Shown piece after piece: positions 11,360 to 22,484 of a stretch of 64,000 nt of DNA. Source of the stretch: Astrothelium macrocarpum (lineage: Eukaryota > Ascomycota > Dothideomycetes > Trypetheliales > Trypetheliaceae); the NCBI GenBank assembly GCA_021030915.1, contig JAGEMR010000138.1, forward strand, positions 1-64,000, in the 5' to 3' direction. The notes below the pieces were generated by a model, which was given only the letters and a program-made list of their open reading frames with translations, was not told the origin of the DNA and did not search any database. A program made the position numbers and the translations under genes. How positions within the stretch are numbered: position 1 is the first letter of the stretch; each line of letters begins with the position of its first letter.

Positions 11360-11857
11360 ATGGGGTCTTTATTAAATGGCTCTTGGCTGTTCCTTTTCCT
11401 AATAGTCACATTAACGGACCAAACAAGTATCATCGAGAGAGCGAGATGGTCACGTCCTATCAACAATTGTTCATACTCGGATTTTCCACAATATCATGTG
11501 TTTGTGAGCTCCTTTTGTGTGGTCCAGTTACCACAGGGACATTTATGGGTAAAACAATGTGCCGTACTTGATTCAGCTGCACGACAGGGGTTTTTTCCAA
11601 CGGAAAGACCATTTTTAGGATTTTGTCCTCAAGGCGATATTTGTGAAGATGACGCTTCCGAAAACGGCTCCCCCTTCTCTAGGCAAGCCTGGTGTGTGCC
11701 TAACGATACCAGTTCCTCAACTGGATCGGGTCCGGATTCTAGATCAGCAAACGGTGCTGGATCAGATAGCTCTGAATTCAGCGGCTCTTCACTGAGCGAT
11801 CTGGAATCCAGCGATTTTGAATCGAGTGACCCCCAGTCCAGCGAGTCCGATTTTTGA
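11360..11857 (+). CDS. Small secreted cysteine-containing protein, candidate effector
   Basis: Single exon, 165 aa, no family recognised. Residues 1-23 look like a signal peptide, with hydrophobic core LFLFLIVTL. The mature part has six cysteines (37, 53, 67, 89, 95, 112), which could form three disulfides. After the last cysteine the tail from about 117 to 165 is almost entirely Ser, Asp, Glu and Gly, with repeated SSD and ESSD units. A compact cysteine core with a low-complexity acidic Ser-rich tail is typical of secreted or wall-associated fungal proteins, and small size plus position near an AT-rich block fits effector candidates. Virulence function is inference only. It is convergent with the large gene ending at 12025. 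Confidence 0.65.
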   Translation: MGSLLNGSWLFLFLIVTLTDQTSIIERARWSRPINNCSYSDFPQYHVFVSSFCVVQLPQGHLWVKQCAVLDSAARQGFFPTERPFLGFCPQGDICEDDASENGSPFSRQAWCVPNDTSSSTGSGPDSRSANGAGSDSSEFSGSSLSDLESSDFESSDPQSSESDF

Positions 11858-12024
11858 TCGCATACGTAATTAGAAATTTTAGCAACAACAGAAATTGAGG
11901 AATTAATAGCAAAGCACAAAAATCATACATTCATGTATCGAGGCTAGCCTCATCTGCCTAATGCTATTGATATCCTCTCGGTTTTTTTTTCTTTTTTTCT
12001 TTCTACCGGCTTCAACTTTCCTAA

Positions 12025-15000
12025 TTACCAGGGGGTCTCCCCAACCCCCTCTCCCTCACTCCCACTGCTCCGCAAAATTCCCACCCTATCCAGCCTCTCC
12101 ACCACCCTCCCCGTCACCTGCACCAGCCATTCCAGCTGGCTCCGCCCCATCACCTCCTCGGGGTGCCACCCCGCTACTTCTCCCGGCTCCAGCTTCTCGT
12201 TCTTCATCATCCCATGGGGGACCTCCGATGGGAACATTGATGCCTCGTACCACAACGCTTTGTTCGAGGCCATGTCCTCGATTGGCAATGCGAAAGCGTG
12301 GATGGGGCCCTCCCCAGTGCCTTCGACAATCAGCTCCTGGACCTCCGTGACTTGGAGGCAGCATGGCGCGAGGTCCGGAGCGATTTCGAAGCGGGGGGCA
12401 CCCCAAACGGTACGGAAGGCACTGAAACGGAAGCTGCGCTTGACGGAGACGGCGAGGATGTGGAAGCTATTGTCGGAGATGTTGGCTTGGATGTCTGGGA
12501 TGGCTTCATCTCCTGTTGGGCCGCGGATGCAGAGATTTTCAAGCAGTTTGGCGATGGTAGCGTCTTCAGAGGCGCTAATGGGAGTGCCGGAGACGACGAG
12601 GCGGGCATCGTGCTCATGCTTGGGATAGTGCCAGTATACCTCTCCAATGGTTTGAGGTGGCTGTTTTACAACAGCCTTGCCCTTTTGGCTGACCTCGATA
12701 GTGAGCTGAGTGTCATCTTCAAGCTGACACACAAATTCATAGGATATTTGGGCGTGATTGGGCCTTTTGTTGAAGATTTCGTTCCCATCACTTGTATCCT
12801 TGACTTTGATAAGGTAGTCCATCTCCTTTGCGGCGTTGGTAAGCTTGGTCGAAGCCGCGCCTGGGATGCCACCGCTAGTTGTGTTGTTGTGATTGAGATA
12901 GTCCTGTGCAATTGGGAGATCAATCTGATCCGCAAGGAATTGCTGGTCGTCCAAGTCTGTAAATAATAGCACGTTGACCGTGAACTGAACCTCAAGTTTC
13001 AGTTTTCCACAAAAGGAGCGAGCATGCTCAAGAATCTCGAGACATGTCCCATAGAGGTCATCCATGTCTTTTTCAGGCAGCCTTAGCTGTTTGTCAGCTT
13101 GCTGTTTATCTGTACCAAGGCGAGACGTGGTTGCAGTTTCTTCTCTGCTGCCTTCATCCTCTTGATCGGACGTTGGTTTCTTGTTCTTCTTCTGTTCCTG
13201 CTCTTGCTTCCACTGTTCCCTCTTTTGTTCCTGCTTTTCCTTCCTCTGTTCCCTCTTCTGTTTCTTCTTCTGTTTCTTGTGTTTGTTTCTGCTATGGTAG
13301 CTTCCGTCCTGCTCACCGTTTTCGTCTTCTGGCCGAGTACGTTGCCCCATGGTCCTGCGTATCTCTGGCTTATGCTCTTCTTCTTCTGGCTGGATTTGAT
13401 CGATGACTGGATCGGAATCTGGTTCAGAATCCGACTGTTCTTCGCCTCCGCGCTCCTGATCAAGCGCAACTGTAGTATCAGTTAGCGTCAGACGCTGCTG
13501 TGAGTTTGGCTGCTCTGGAGCCTTGGGATCGTCCTCATCGCTGTCATCATCGCTGCTGAAGGGAGACACATGACGAGAGCCTGACTCCATTAGTTTTGCG
13601 ATTGGGCCCTCCAACGGCCCTTGATAGGGTCGAGACAACTCCATCGATGCATGGGGTGCATTAGCAAGCTTTCTCCAATCTTCTAATGAGCGTTTCTTCC
13701 GCCAATCTTCCATCGCTCGCTTTTTTAGCCAAGCTGAGGGGCCTTTGGGTATCTGCTTTTTCGGCTGGCTCGAAGAACCAGCAGTGTCTTCAAGTCTGCT
13801 GCTCTGTGGGTTGGATTTATTGTCCCTATCTTGCTGAGGGATGCCCGACGATTTGATATCTGGCTTAGTGGAGACTTGGGCACCGGAATGCTGTGCACTG
13901 TAGGGCACATTCGGTTCTTGGCTAGGAAGTGGAGGATACAAATCCTCGTAAGGTTGCTGAGCAGAAGAGCCTACATCTGATTGTGGCTTGCTGATCTGAA
14001 CATTCGCTTTTTGATTTGTTCCACGTCCCATGGTGGTTTTGCTAAAAGCTGGACGCTTACCTTTGGAACGGCTATGTGATGGATGCTTCGTTTGAGCATC
14101 GGATTTGCCTTTGATAGGGAGGACTTTAGATGTGTTTGATGGTAACTTTTGGGCTTTGGCGAACCAATCGGCGATTTTCTGCCTGTACATAGGAGATGCC
14201 CTGTCGAATGATTGTATTGGATTGGCCTTGGATGTATCACCAATTGGCTTGATCTTGGTTCTGTCTCCGGGGTGAAAATAGCGGAATGATTCCGTCTTGC
14301 CTCTAGGCGCTTTCTTGTATCCCCAAACGGTGTATTGACCTTCTTCCTTGTCGTGTTTGGCCATTCGTAAGACGTAAACGTTGGGTAGATTTTGTTGCCA
14401 CTCCACCCTATGGTAATAGAGATAGGCTGTCAGTGAGATGCAGGCTAGATTATGAGGTAAATGGCTCGAGATAGCACTGTTGACTTACGGTATAGCAAAC
14501 ATGGTCTTGTAAACAAGATCTTCGGTCACGTTGGCCAATTTTGAAAAGAATAGTTTGAAATCAGTTTCTCCCACCATGACAATTTGGTGAAGCGTTGGAG
14601 GGACATTTTCATCAATGGCAGGCTCTTTGCCTTTTGCCATGAGGCTCTCCTGGATACATGTTGGCAACATTAATCAGAACGAATAAATTTAAGAAACTTA
14701 CCTCCCGAGCAAGCACAAAATTCACGAGCTCTTCGCTCACGAAGGTCCCCAGGACCTTTTTAAACCTTTCAAAGGTCTCCACGCCAATGTTGGCGGGAGC
14801 CTCGATTTGCCACATCTGTAACAAAGTCAGAAAAATAATCGCAAGAAGCACGGCAAGGAATACATACGGAGGCCTCCTGGTGATAGGTACAGCGACAAAC
14901 CCTATCACCCATAATTTGGCTGGAATTCCCAGTTAGCATCGAAAAACCATTTGCGTTGCTCGGATTCGATCTTACTCGAAAGTCTCTATAAATGCCTGGG

Positions 15001-15067
15001 TGGCCTCAGGCGGGAACTGGAAGTGATCTGGCCACCAGAAATTTCCTTCTGGTATGTTTGCTGCCAT
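12025..15067 (-). CDS. Uncharacterised 933-aa protein, probably nuclear
   Basis: Five exons (15067-14976, 14919-14868, 14815-14702, 14649-14489, 14407-12025) joined by introns of 52-81 bp give a 933-aa frame beginning MAANIPEGNFWWPDHF. I recognise no named domain. An ordered N-terminal region of about 180 residues (containing FRYFHPGDRTKIKP) is followed by a long Ser/Pro/Gln-rich linker. Next comes a very basic Lys/Gln/Glu-rich stretch (KHKKQKKKQKREQRKEKQ), then an ordered C-terminal half of about 350 residues beginning near DLYGTCLEILEHARSF. The charged stretch may be a helix or coiled coil and includes nuclear-localisation-like clusters. No signal peptide or membrane segment. The two ordered regions suggest a scaffold or adaptor; function not assigned. 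Confidence 0.75.
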
Positions 15068-15944
15068 GTCTACTTTTGTCAATGGGTGAAGCTCTGGTAC
15101 AAGATGGCACACTTACTGAAAAGAAGTTGGTGGAGGAAAAGGAAAGAGCAGAGGCAGAGGTGCGAAGTACAGCTTATGACTCTGAGCCAGGAACGCGTCT
15201 GCCTGTTTTAAGCGAAGATTAACCAGCTTTGTTTAATCTCCGCAAGTCACATCGGGAGATCCCCAGAAGAAAAGAGTCACTTTGGTGGAAGTGAAGAGGA
15301 AATGCATCACACACATCCAAAAAAGGAAATCTTCTCACCTACCTACCATTTGCCTCGGGCAACCCCCAAACATAAATAATGAAAAACAGCCTTCTATTTC
15401 CAAAGAATCATTCGAGATGGACGAAAAGGAAGGGCCAAAAGAGAGGGTGGTGGAATTGAGGACAGAAACAAATCGGGAGGATACCCATCTTCTATGGACG
15501 ACAACGAACCATCCAACTACACAAATTATGCAGATGCTGAGCTGTCTTCCCTTACAGAGTTCCGGAAGGAGTCAGTATGTTATGTGCATGAATGAAGGCT
15601 TGGAGTATTTAGACCACTTCTGATATCCAAGACTCCGCCCAATTGCAAATCATATTCACAATGGTTATTTCATAAAATCGTGAACCGTCCCTCCTGTACC
15701 TAGTGATCAATGCCTGTATCCTCTATTGATTCAGATCATCCAAGCACGGCATCAAAACTCCAGTCTCATGCTGTTGTTAAATTCCCATGACCCATGCAAG
15801 CAATCTTCCCAACTGCATTCATCCCTTCCCTCTGATCCTTACGACCCAAGGCCTCGATCAGGAAGCAAGTACCATATCATCCGTAACTCCAATAAGCATC
15901 TCATGTCTCAAGCCATCTCGGTCATTGTATTTCTTCAGGCCATC
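15068..15944. other. Intergenic, about 0.9 kb
   Basis: Upstream region of the 933-aa protein gene on the left and 3' region of the coiled-coil gene on the right. Open frames here have no features of real genes. Confidence 0.5.
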
Positions 15945-17015
15945 CTAAGACGCAATGTTCACATTATTCTTCACCGCCATGACCCATTTCATCTTCTCCA
16001 CCACCTCGCTCATCTCCTCCCTCAACCTCTTCCCCTCCCTATCCTTCTCCTTAGCAATCTCCTCCAACTCCCTCACCCTCCTCTCACTCTCCCTCCCATA
16101 CGCGCCCACCAAGTCCCTCAACCCCTCATTCACCCGATTCGCCCTCTCCAACTCCTGCCGCATCTGCTCCACCACCACATCCAACTTCTGCAACCTCCCC
16201 CTATCCTCCTCCCTCGCACTCGTCGCCTCATTAATCCCCCTCGCCAGCGTCTCCGTCCTCTGCCTATACTCACTCCTCAACTGCTTATGCGAGCCCTCCA
16301 AAATCTCCGCCTGACACATGGCATACCTCGCCTTCTCAACCGCCTGCGCGACCTCTCTCCCGGCCCTCGTCTCCCCTTCCTCCCGCAACCTTCCCATCTC
16401 ATTGGCGCGGCGCTCCGCGGTTTCCCTGCGCGCGCGCTCGCCCTCCAGATCGGCGCGCAGCTCGTCGATCTTGCGCTCGCGGCGCGCGAGCACCGACGCG
16501 TCGCTCGCGCGCATCGCCGCGAGGTTGCTGTTCTCCGCCTGCAGCGCGTCGGCGATGGGCCGCGCCGTGTCGAGCCGCTTGGCCAGCTCCTCGCGCGCCA
16601 GCAGCTCCGCGCACAGCTCGCGCCGCAGCCGGTCGTTCTCCGCCATCAGCCGCTCGATCACGCGGCCGGACTTGCCCGTGGTGGCGCGCCCGACCGCCGA
16701 CGACCAGGGCGCCGAGGAGGTCAGGGTGGCCGTGGTGAGGTGGTTTTCGTCGGGCGTGCTGGGGGAGGTGGTGGTGGTGGCTTCGGGCTCGGTGTCGGAG
16801 GCCGGGAGAAGCCATGATTGAGGGTCGCCGGGGTTGCGGGAGGGTTTGGTTGTGGGGGAGGTGGTGGAGGTGGTGGTGGTGGGGAGATTGGGGTCCAGGT
16901 GGGAGGATTCGAGGAGGTTTGGCGAGGACATAGGGGTTGGTAATTGGTTGAAGGTGTTCATTGTAATGGAGGGAATACGGCGAAATTCGAGCTTGGGGGG
17001 TGCTTCGTTAGGCAT
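15945..17015 (-). CDS. Coiled-coil protein, She3-domain-like
   Basis: Single exon, 356 aa. Residues 1-105 are low-complexity, rich in Pro, Ser and Thr. From GKSGRVIERLMAENDRLRRE (about residue 113) to the C-terminus the chain is one long heptad-repeat coiled coil rich in Glu, Arg and Leu. The junction motif resembles the start of the coiled coil in proteins annotated 'SWI5-dependent HO expression protein 3' (She3), an RNA-cargo adaptor for type V myosin in budding yeast; filamentous fungi carry divergent relatives. Family membership is tentative and an mRNA-transport role is inference. The stretch at 16400-16700 is strikingly GC-rich and has antisense open frames that are shadows. Confidence 0.7.
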   Translation of the reverse strand: MPNEAPPKLEFRRIPSITMNTFNQLPTPMSSPNLLESSHLDPNLPTTTTSTTSPTTKPSRNPGDPQSWLLPASDTEPEATTTTSPSTPDENHLTTATLTSSAPWSSAVGRATTGKSGRVIERLMAENDRLRRELCAELLAREELAKRLDTARPIADALQAENSNLAAMRASDASVLARRERKIDELRADLEGERARRETAERRANEMGRLREEGETRAGREVAQAVEKARYAMCQAEILEGSHKQLRSEYRQRTETLARGINEATSAREEDRGRLQKLDVVVEQMRQELERANRVNEGLRDLVGAYGRESERRVRELEEIAKEKDREGKRLREEMSEVVEKMKWVMAVKNNVNIAS

Positions 17016-17977
17016 TGTCAGTAGCTGTGGTTGAATGGTGGTAAGAGCTAGAAGAGTGGTACGCCTGTGGTAGCTGAGTTGGTAGGAAAGTATAGCGGAG
17101 CTATCCCCGCGAACTCGGGATGTTATGCGTCACAGTAAAGACAGTCGGCGAAAAGTGAAGAAGCGAACATACTGTTAGCTGTGTCCACCCTCCACCGATG
17201 AACGACCGGCTCCGGCTGAGGACTGTTCTGGTGCGATTTCATTGTAAGACGCTGACAGTTGGTAAAAGCGATTACCGAACGAATGGGCAGGTGTTGTTGC
17301 AAAGCATTACGAACAAAGAAGGGGAACAAATGCCAAGGCAGAAAGAGACGAGAACTTGTTACACGGAGCAACGCGCCAGGCTCTTGCTTGAGAACACGGT
17401 GGGCGGTGGCCTCCCGCTGACTGCAGGGATGATGATCGGCGCCAAGTTGTAAGGGCAACGGGCGACGTCACTGCTCGTTTGTAGAGTCTCGCATTAATGG
17501 CCGCCACTACAAGGATTCTTAAATTCAATCAAATCTCCCTCCATCACGTCTGCAAGCTTGATGCTCGTAGCCGCTTGCTGGGTTTCATGTGGGACGGGAT
17601 TGCCACGCGCTGAGACGCGTCCACCCACCATCTTTTTGACCCTATTCTGATCCCAAGCGCCTATTTTCCTGCAACGAGGAGTTGGGCACCCGACATCTCA
17701 GACTGGACATGCACATATCCAGACTTTGTTACTCGATTCGAAGACCCCAATAAAGTTGGAGCCAAATCAGCTTGTATAATAATAGAGTATCAAGTACCTT
17801 GGGCACAAATACCACCACTTCCCATGATATGAAGCGTGGAACACCTTTCAATGCCTCATCTTACGCCAGACTGCTAATGCTTACCATACGCCATCCACAT
17901 GCAAATCCTTCCGTCTAGTGAAATCTTTCAATAATACAATTCCGGATGTACCGGACAGCGAAAGGTATCAACCCATC
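17016..17977. other. Intergenic, about 1 kb
   Basis: Promoter side of the coiled-coil gene and 3' side of the PTA1 gene. Nothing convincing is encoded here. Confidence 0.5.
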
Positions 17978-20649
17978 TCAAGTTGCTTCATTCTTGATAT
18001 TCTGTGCCGCGTTCGAATTCATTTCCTCGAGGACTTTTGGTCGCCATCTTTTCAACATTTTGGCAGCTGACGGACGGGCCTCAGCATCTAGACAACCGGG
18101 TTAGCAAAAGAGGTCATGAGATTGTGCGGCTTAGATTGGGGGGCTTACTATTCCTCCAAAGGTCCTCCAGTACGTCGATGGCCATTTCTCGCGCTGGAGG
18201 CTTGAACATTGCAAGATAACTATCATAACCCTGTTAGCAAGCCTTTCGCTGCAAAGACTGAGAAATGCGTCTCGAGCACGTACAGTAGAGCTTGAGTGGT
18301 GAGCGCCACTCGCTCTGGATCTCCAGCCAATTTCTTCACCCTGTCAAGCATGTCCACGTTGACTTCTGGAATCTCCGATAGAAATTGAATGATTTTGCTC
18401 TTGTCATTCGCATCGATGTACGGCACAATTCCGTCCAATACCTTCAATGTCCATTTTTCGTAGTGTCGGGGAGTCGTCTCACTCGACCTGTCCTGCCCGA
18501 GAGCTTGAACTCTGTCATTATACCACTCCTCATTCAACCACGAGATAGCCACCCCAAGGCGTGTGCGAAAGTTCTCCACGACATACTGATATAGCAAGTC
18601 GCGTGTTGTATTGTTTAAAGATGCTCCCTTCTTGCTTGCGCTACGTCCATAGTCGTCTTCGGACTTGATGGGAGGGCTCTCATCTTCTAGGCCTGCAGAT
18701 GCCCGAGTCGCCAATCGTGAAATGACTGTAATCCAGGCCTTCCTGTCATGGTTGCTGGCTGCAAGACGATTGAAACCTGTCTCTTTGGAATTCGTAGATG
18801 TTTTCTCATCGAGTTCGGTCATCGTGTTGAAAATCCTTTTCATCGTTATTTTCCCATATTCTTCAATCTCTTGGGCTGACAATGGAGGTGGAGTAGGCAG
18901 TCTGAAAGGACCAAGAGCTACTTCAGGAGGTGGCGCCTGCAGAACCGAAGGAGAGGAGGTGTTGTCGAGTTTGTTCATAATTTGGTTTGCATCTTCCGTA
19001 GGCTCATAGTCCGGTTCGTAATCATCATCCTCCTCATCACCATTTTTTGTCATGCCAGATACAGGGCGGGTTGCTGGTAAAGTGGAAATGTGTGGTGCTG
19101 TCGTAAGGTGAAGATATCTCGATCTCACAGCGTTGACTGCACCGTCAAGCTTTGTCTTGTCTATTGCACCAATAATGGGGACTAGAATTCGTACGATAAG
19201 ATCAATTGGTAATTGCTGAACATCGAAGCTCTTTGCACCCATGTCTTGGGTTAGTGTAAATAGCTGTGCAATACTGACAGGACCAGGCGCCAAAGGCGGG
19301 TATGCTCCACCTTGAGTAGAGGAAGAAACATCAGCACCGAGTCGCTGCCGTTTCGCAGTATCAAGGCCATCCGTAGGTTCGGTGGGAGCAGCTCTCTTCC
19401 GATTGCCTCCTCCATCCAACTCCTGACGCATTTGCTGCAAGCGCTGTATATGCTGCTCCAAACGTTGGGCTGTTGGACCTTGAAGATGTTGTGGGATCCT
19501 TATTGAATTAGCGCGGATTCGGACTTCGAGCTCAGGGTACTAGACTTACTTGGACATCTTCAGAATGCTGGTTGAGAAGCATTTGGCGGTACGTTCCATA
19601 GATCGAATCTCCAACTTCAACCTGGGAGTTGGCGAAAGCTCCGCTTGGCGGAAAGGGTTGAAGTTGAGCACTGCTGAGACAATTTTGGGGGCTATGGATG
19701 GCCGTACCCGAACCAGCACGCCCAAGCTGCATAAGGTTGCATCAACAAGCAGTGCAGTACTACAATATGTTATATTAGCTTCATTCACAGAAAGATGAAG
19801 GCTACACACCTGTCATTGTCCTGTAGAATGCCCAGGAGACGATCCAACAATCCTGATGCTTCGGGCTCTAAGTTTTTGGGAGGTATCAAAGGATGGTTCC
19901 GCGGCACGAGTGCAATAGATATGTCGTTTTGCTCTGGGCGCTACGCGTAGTCAGATATCTTTCAGCTGAACAGAGGAGTATCTGAGGTCAACACATACCC
20001 TGGGATCTGCGATGAGACCTGGAGTTTGTGTTTGGACGACTCGCTGAATGAACTTGATGCAGCATATGCGTACGCCGGATGCGGCATTGTCCATCCTTCG
20101 GAATATGTTTGTTTTGATTGCTGCCATCTTCTGCCACGTTGCCGAATCATTTTGGTCGGAAATACTAGAAATACAACACGCGCATGAGTGACCGTTTGCC
20201 AAGAATACTATGCTTGAAGAGCGACTACGCCACAGGCCACAAGACCCTCTTCCATCTGCCGTCCTCCTCGCAGCCTTGGTACGTCGATCACAATATCTAT
20301 AGCACAATCGAGATAGTACTCACATATGCCGAAAGATCAAAGGGTATATGCTGGATGCAGCCTGTACAACGCTTTTCACGGTCCCCGTGTCTTCAGGTTG
20401 TAACTCTAGTAAACCCTTGATTGTATCCAGTGCCAACACGGCAACATCCTGCTTCTTGTCTTGCGGGAACATCGGTGCGGCAAACGCTTCTGCCAGGAAT
20501 TCCGCACCCCATCTTCGTAATTCGAGTTGTGCATTTGGGCCAATGGAGGGGAGTATCGCGGGAATGATATCCTTATAATACACCGCATCACTGAGCACAA
20601 GGGTTCGAGCTTTATCTAAGTTGGCTATCGTGTCTGCTATGGTAGCCAT
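17978..20649 (-). CDS. PTA1: Pta1/symplekin, mRNA 3'-end processing scaffold
   Basis: Seven exons (20649-20324, 20164-19999, 19940-19810, 19759-19550, 19498-18280, 18230-18149, 18087-17978); the spliced product is 747 aa, close to yeast Pta1. The N-terminal half shows the HEAT-like symplekin/Pta1 domain: MATIADTIANLDKAR, then WQKMAAIKTNIFRRMD, VRICCIKFIQRVVQTQTPG and IVSAVLNFNPF. These segments come from several exons and read in order only after splicing. Pta1/symplekin is a nuclear scaffold of the cleavage and polyadenylation factor, holding the endonuclease and phosphatase modules together. A charged acidic linker near the middle (DEEDDDYEPDYEPTED) is followed by a helical C-terminal region. 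Divergent from COA3, sharing an intergenic region of about 340 bp. Confidence 0.88.
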
Positions 20650-20992
20650 GTTGAGCGGTGAGAGGTAATGCTTTGGCCGAGTCCAGTGTTCATCACGCGT
20701 ATAAAGATCTACCTAGATCAATAGACAGGTGGTTCCTTTCAACCGCACAAACCCAGTCTCTAGGTATTGTCAAAGCTCATCACTAGATCGCACAGAGCAG
20801 GAGGGGATTGGAGGCCGGAACAGAGATAATTGTCGGAGCTGTTGTAGGGGTTCGAGTGTCGTGTGAGCGGGAAATGGGAAAGGTGAAAGGCGAGGTTGCG
20901 TTAGCGCGGGTCCGCGAAATGTGAAGCTTAACCTCCGCAACCGACGAGAAATTACTTTGCACAAACATATACGAACAGTGCACTTCGCATTG
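20650..20992. promoter_or_regulatory. Shared bidirectional promoter, PTA1/COA3
   Basis: 343 bp separate the start codons of two divergent housekeeping genes, so both promoters must lie here or overlap the 5' leaders. No specific binding site was assigned. Confidence 0.5.
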
Positions 20993-21373
20993 ATGGCAAT
21001 GTAAGAATCAGTGTTATTGTTGTGTCATCCAATCGGACTAATGTTAAAATAGACTTCCACGCTCTTCCTACTACGACAAATATTACAGGCAGTCCGAAGC
21101 TCTTCTCCGAGCACGGCGGCCATACCTTGTCAAAAATGCGCTCACTGGAGTCGGCATCTTTGGATTCGTAATAGGCGTCTGTAAGTGTGGCTGGGCCTCA
21201 CGCAACGGATATAGCTAATGTCTAATGTCAAAGATGCTTTCACAATAAAAGCAATCTCTCAAGATGAATTCGAAGATGTTCCTGTACCTGCAGCTCCAGT
21301 CCAACCTCCCCACACGCCGAATGCAAGTCCGAATAGGTCTGCAGGGAGCGTGCCTGTCGTTGATAAGCGATGA
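20993..21373 (+). CDS. COA3: Cytochrome c oxidase assembly factor 3
   Basis: Three exons (20993-21000, 21053-21180, 21234-21373) encode 91 aa. The first exon is only 8 nt (ATGGCAAT). The product has the compact Coa3/CCDC56 layout: a charged N-terminus with paired tyrosines (RSSYYDKYYRQSE), one membrane span (about residues 32-50, NALTGVGIFGFVIGVYAF) and a short Pro/Asp-containing tail. Coa3 sits in the mitochondrial inner membrane and, with Cox14, binds newly made Cox1 and couples its translation to complex IV assembly. The length fits the family. Convergent with another respiratory-chain gene 312 bp downstream. The model is reconstructed from splice signals; the 8-nt exon is the least certain part. 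Confidence 0.82.
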
Positions 21374-21684
21374 TGGGACAAATTGTGCAGAATGAAAACA
21401 AGAACAACCAAGCATTTCAAGGGCGTTTGCGCGGGTAATGGGTTATACAGCGTGGACGATTGCAATGGAACTGGATGTATCCATCCTTTGATCGGAACAA
21501 TATTGGCAGAAGAGCATGATATCGAACAATCGCATTTTGGAGGACATGGCATGGGAACGGACAAAGCCATCTTCGCTCACAATGGTATTTATTGAGAGGT
21601 CTAATGGCAATAGCAACTTGCATCTACAAATCATTTCACGTAGGCCAAGCCTATATGGACCATCGTGGCACCAACAACGTATTG

Positions 21685-22484
21685 CTATGGCAGCGTTGGT
21701 GGGTTTTCTTCTACTCCTCTCGACCGTCGAGTCGGCTGCTCAGCAGGAAGTGTCCCGTCCTTCAATGCCTGCAACTTCTTCTCATTTTCCTCGTAGTTCT
21801 TTTGGTGGTAATGCGCAATCACTGCATCCAGATTGGCAGTCCCGTGGCCTGCCGGAACATTCCACGGCGATGCTTGGTTCATTTGCCTGTATAGTACCAG
21901 ACATCGTCAGCACTTGTTTCGAGTAGAATTACTTTTTCATCCGAACCGACGTCCAGTATTTCTTTCTGACCCAAATGTGATAAAGGACAAAGCACGTACT
22001 CAGGATATTTCAATTCCACATGTTTAATCCCTTTTGAATTGAAAAATAGATTCCTATCAAATGCCGCCTGTTCCATCATTTTCGTATGCCGATCGTTCCG
22101 GTCCACCCACGTCTCCTGCCATTCTGAATATTTTTCCATCATCCTCGTAGGCCATGCCTTCGAATCTGGATCGGACGTTGTGAATTGGTAGATAAAATAG
22201 GAGGTCGGAACTGCGGCGAGAGCAATATAAAAGCCACGCTATTTTCAAAGATGTTAGCAACCAAGCCCGGAAGTCTAGGAAGGGAATGATAATGAATCCG
22301 GACAGGAGAAGAACATCTAGAGAAAGCTTACGCCAATAGGTTCATTGCCATGATTGGGATCGGCGTGCTGGGGGATATGATGACCGCTACCGTGTTGTTC
22401 AGCGTAGCGGCGACATTGCTGGCGAGGAGGCCGTGAAATCTGACGCGAAGAGCGCACGGCACTTCTGCGCAATGATTGCATCAT
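21685..22484 (-). CDS. NADH:ubiquinone oxidoreductase 17.8 kDa subunit
   Basis: Three exons (22484-22332, 22238-22000, 21886-21685; introns 93 and 113 bp) encode 197 aa. The N-terminus is Arg/Ser-rich with no acidic residues for about 30 positions (MMQSLRRSAVRSSRQ), a mitochondrial presequence. A His-rich segment, one transmembrane helix (FYIALAAVPTSYFIYQF) and a matrix or intermembrane domain with SEWQETWVDRN and KMMEQAAFDRNLFFN follow; these match my recollection of the Neurospora nuo-17.8 family, an accessory complex I subunit. The start could be either of two tandem ATGs at 22484/22481. An upstream in-frame extension to 22619 is judged to be leader. Convergent with COA3. Confidence 0.8.

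Noticed and set aside
13044..13485. Two hydrophobic plus-strand frames rich in Leu, Phe, Val and Pro
   Set aside because: They are antisense shadows of the Lys/Gln/Glu-rich stretch in the minus-strand gene at 12025-15067; reverse reading of such codons gives Leu/Phe/Ser by composition.
15726..16821. Long plus-strand frames over the coiled-coil gene
   Set aside because: Low-complexity shadows of the very GC-rich minus-strand coding sequence; no family features, while the minus strand reads as a regular heptad coiled coil.
19951..20307. A 118-codon minus-strand frame as a separate gene
   Set aside because: It merges an intron of PTA1 with exon sequence; splicing 20323-20165 restores the symplekin frame.
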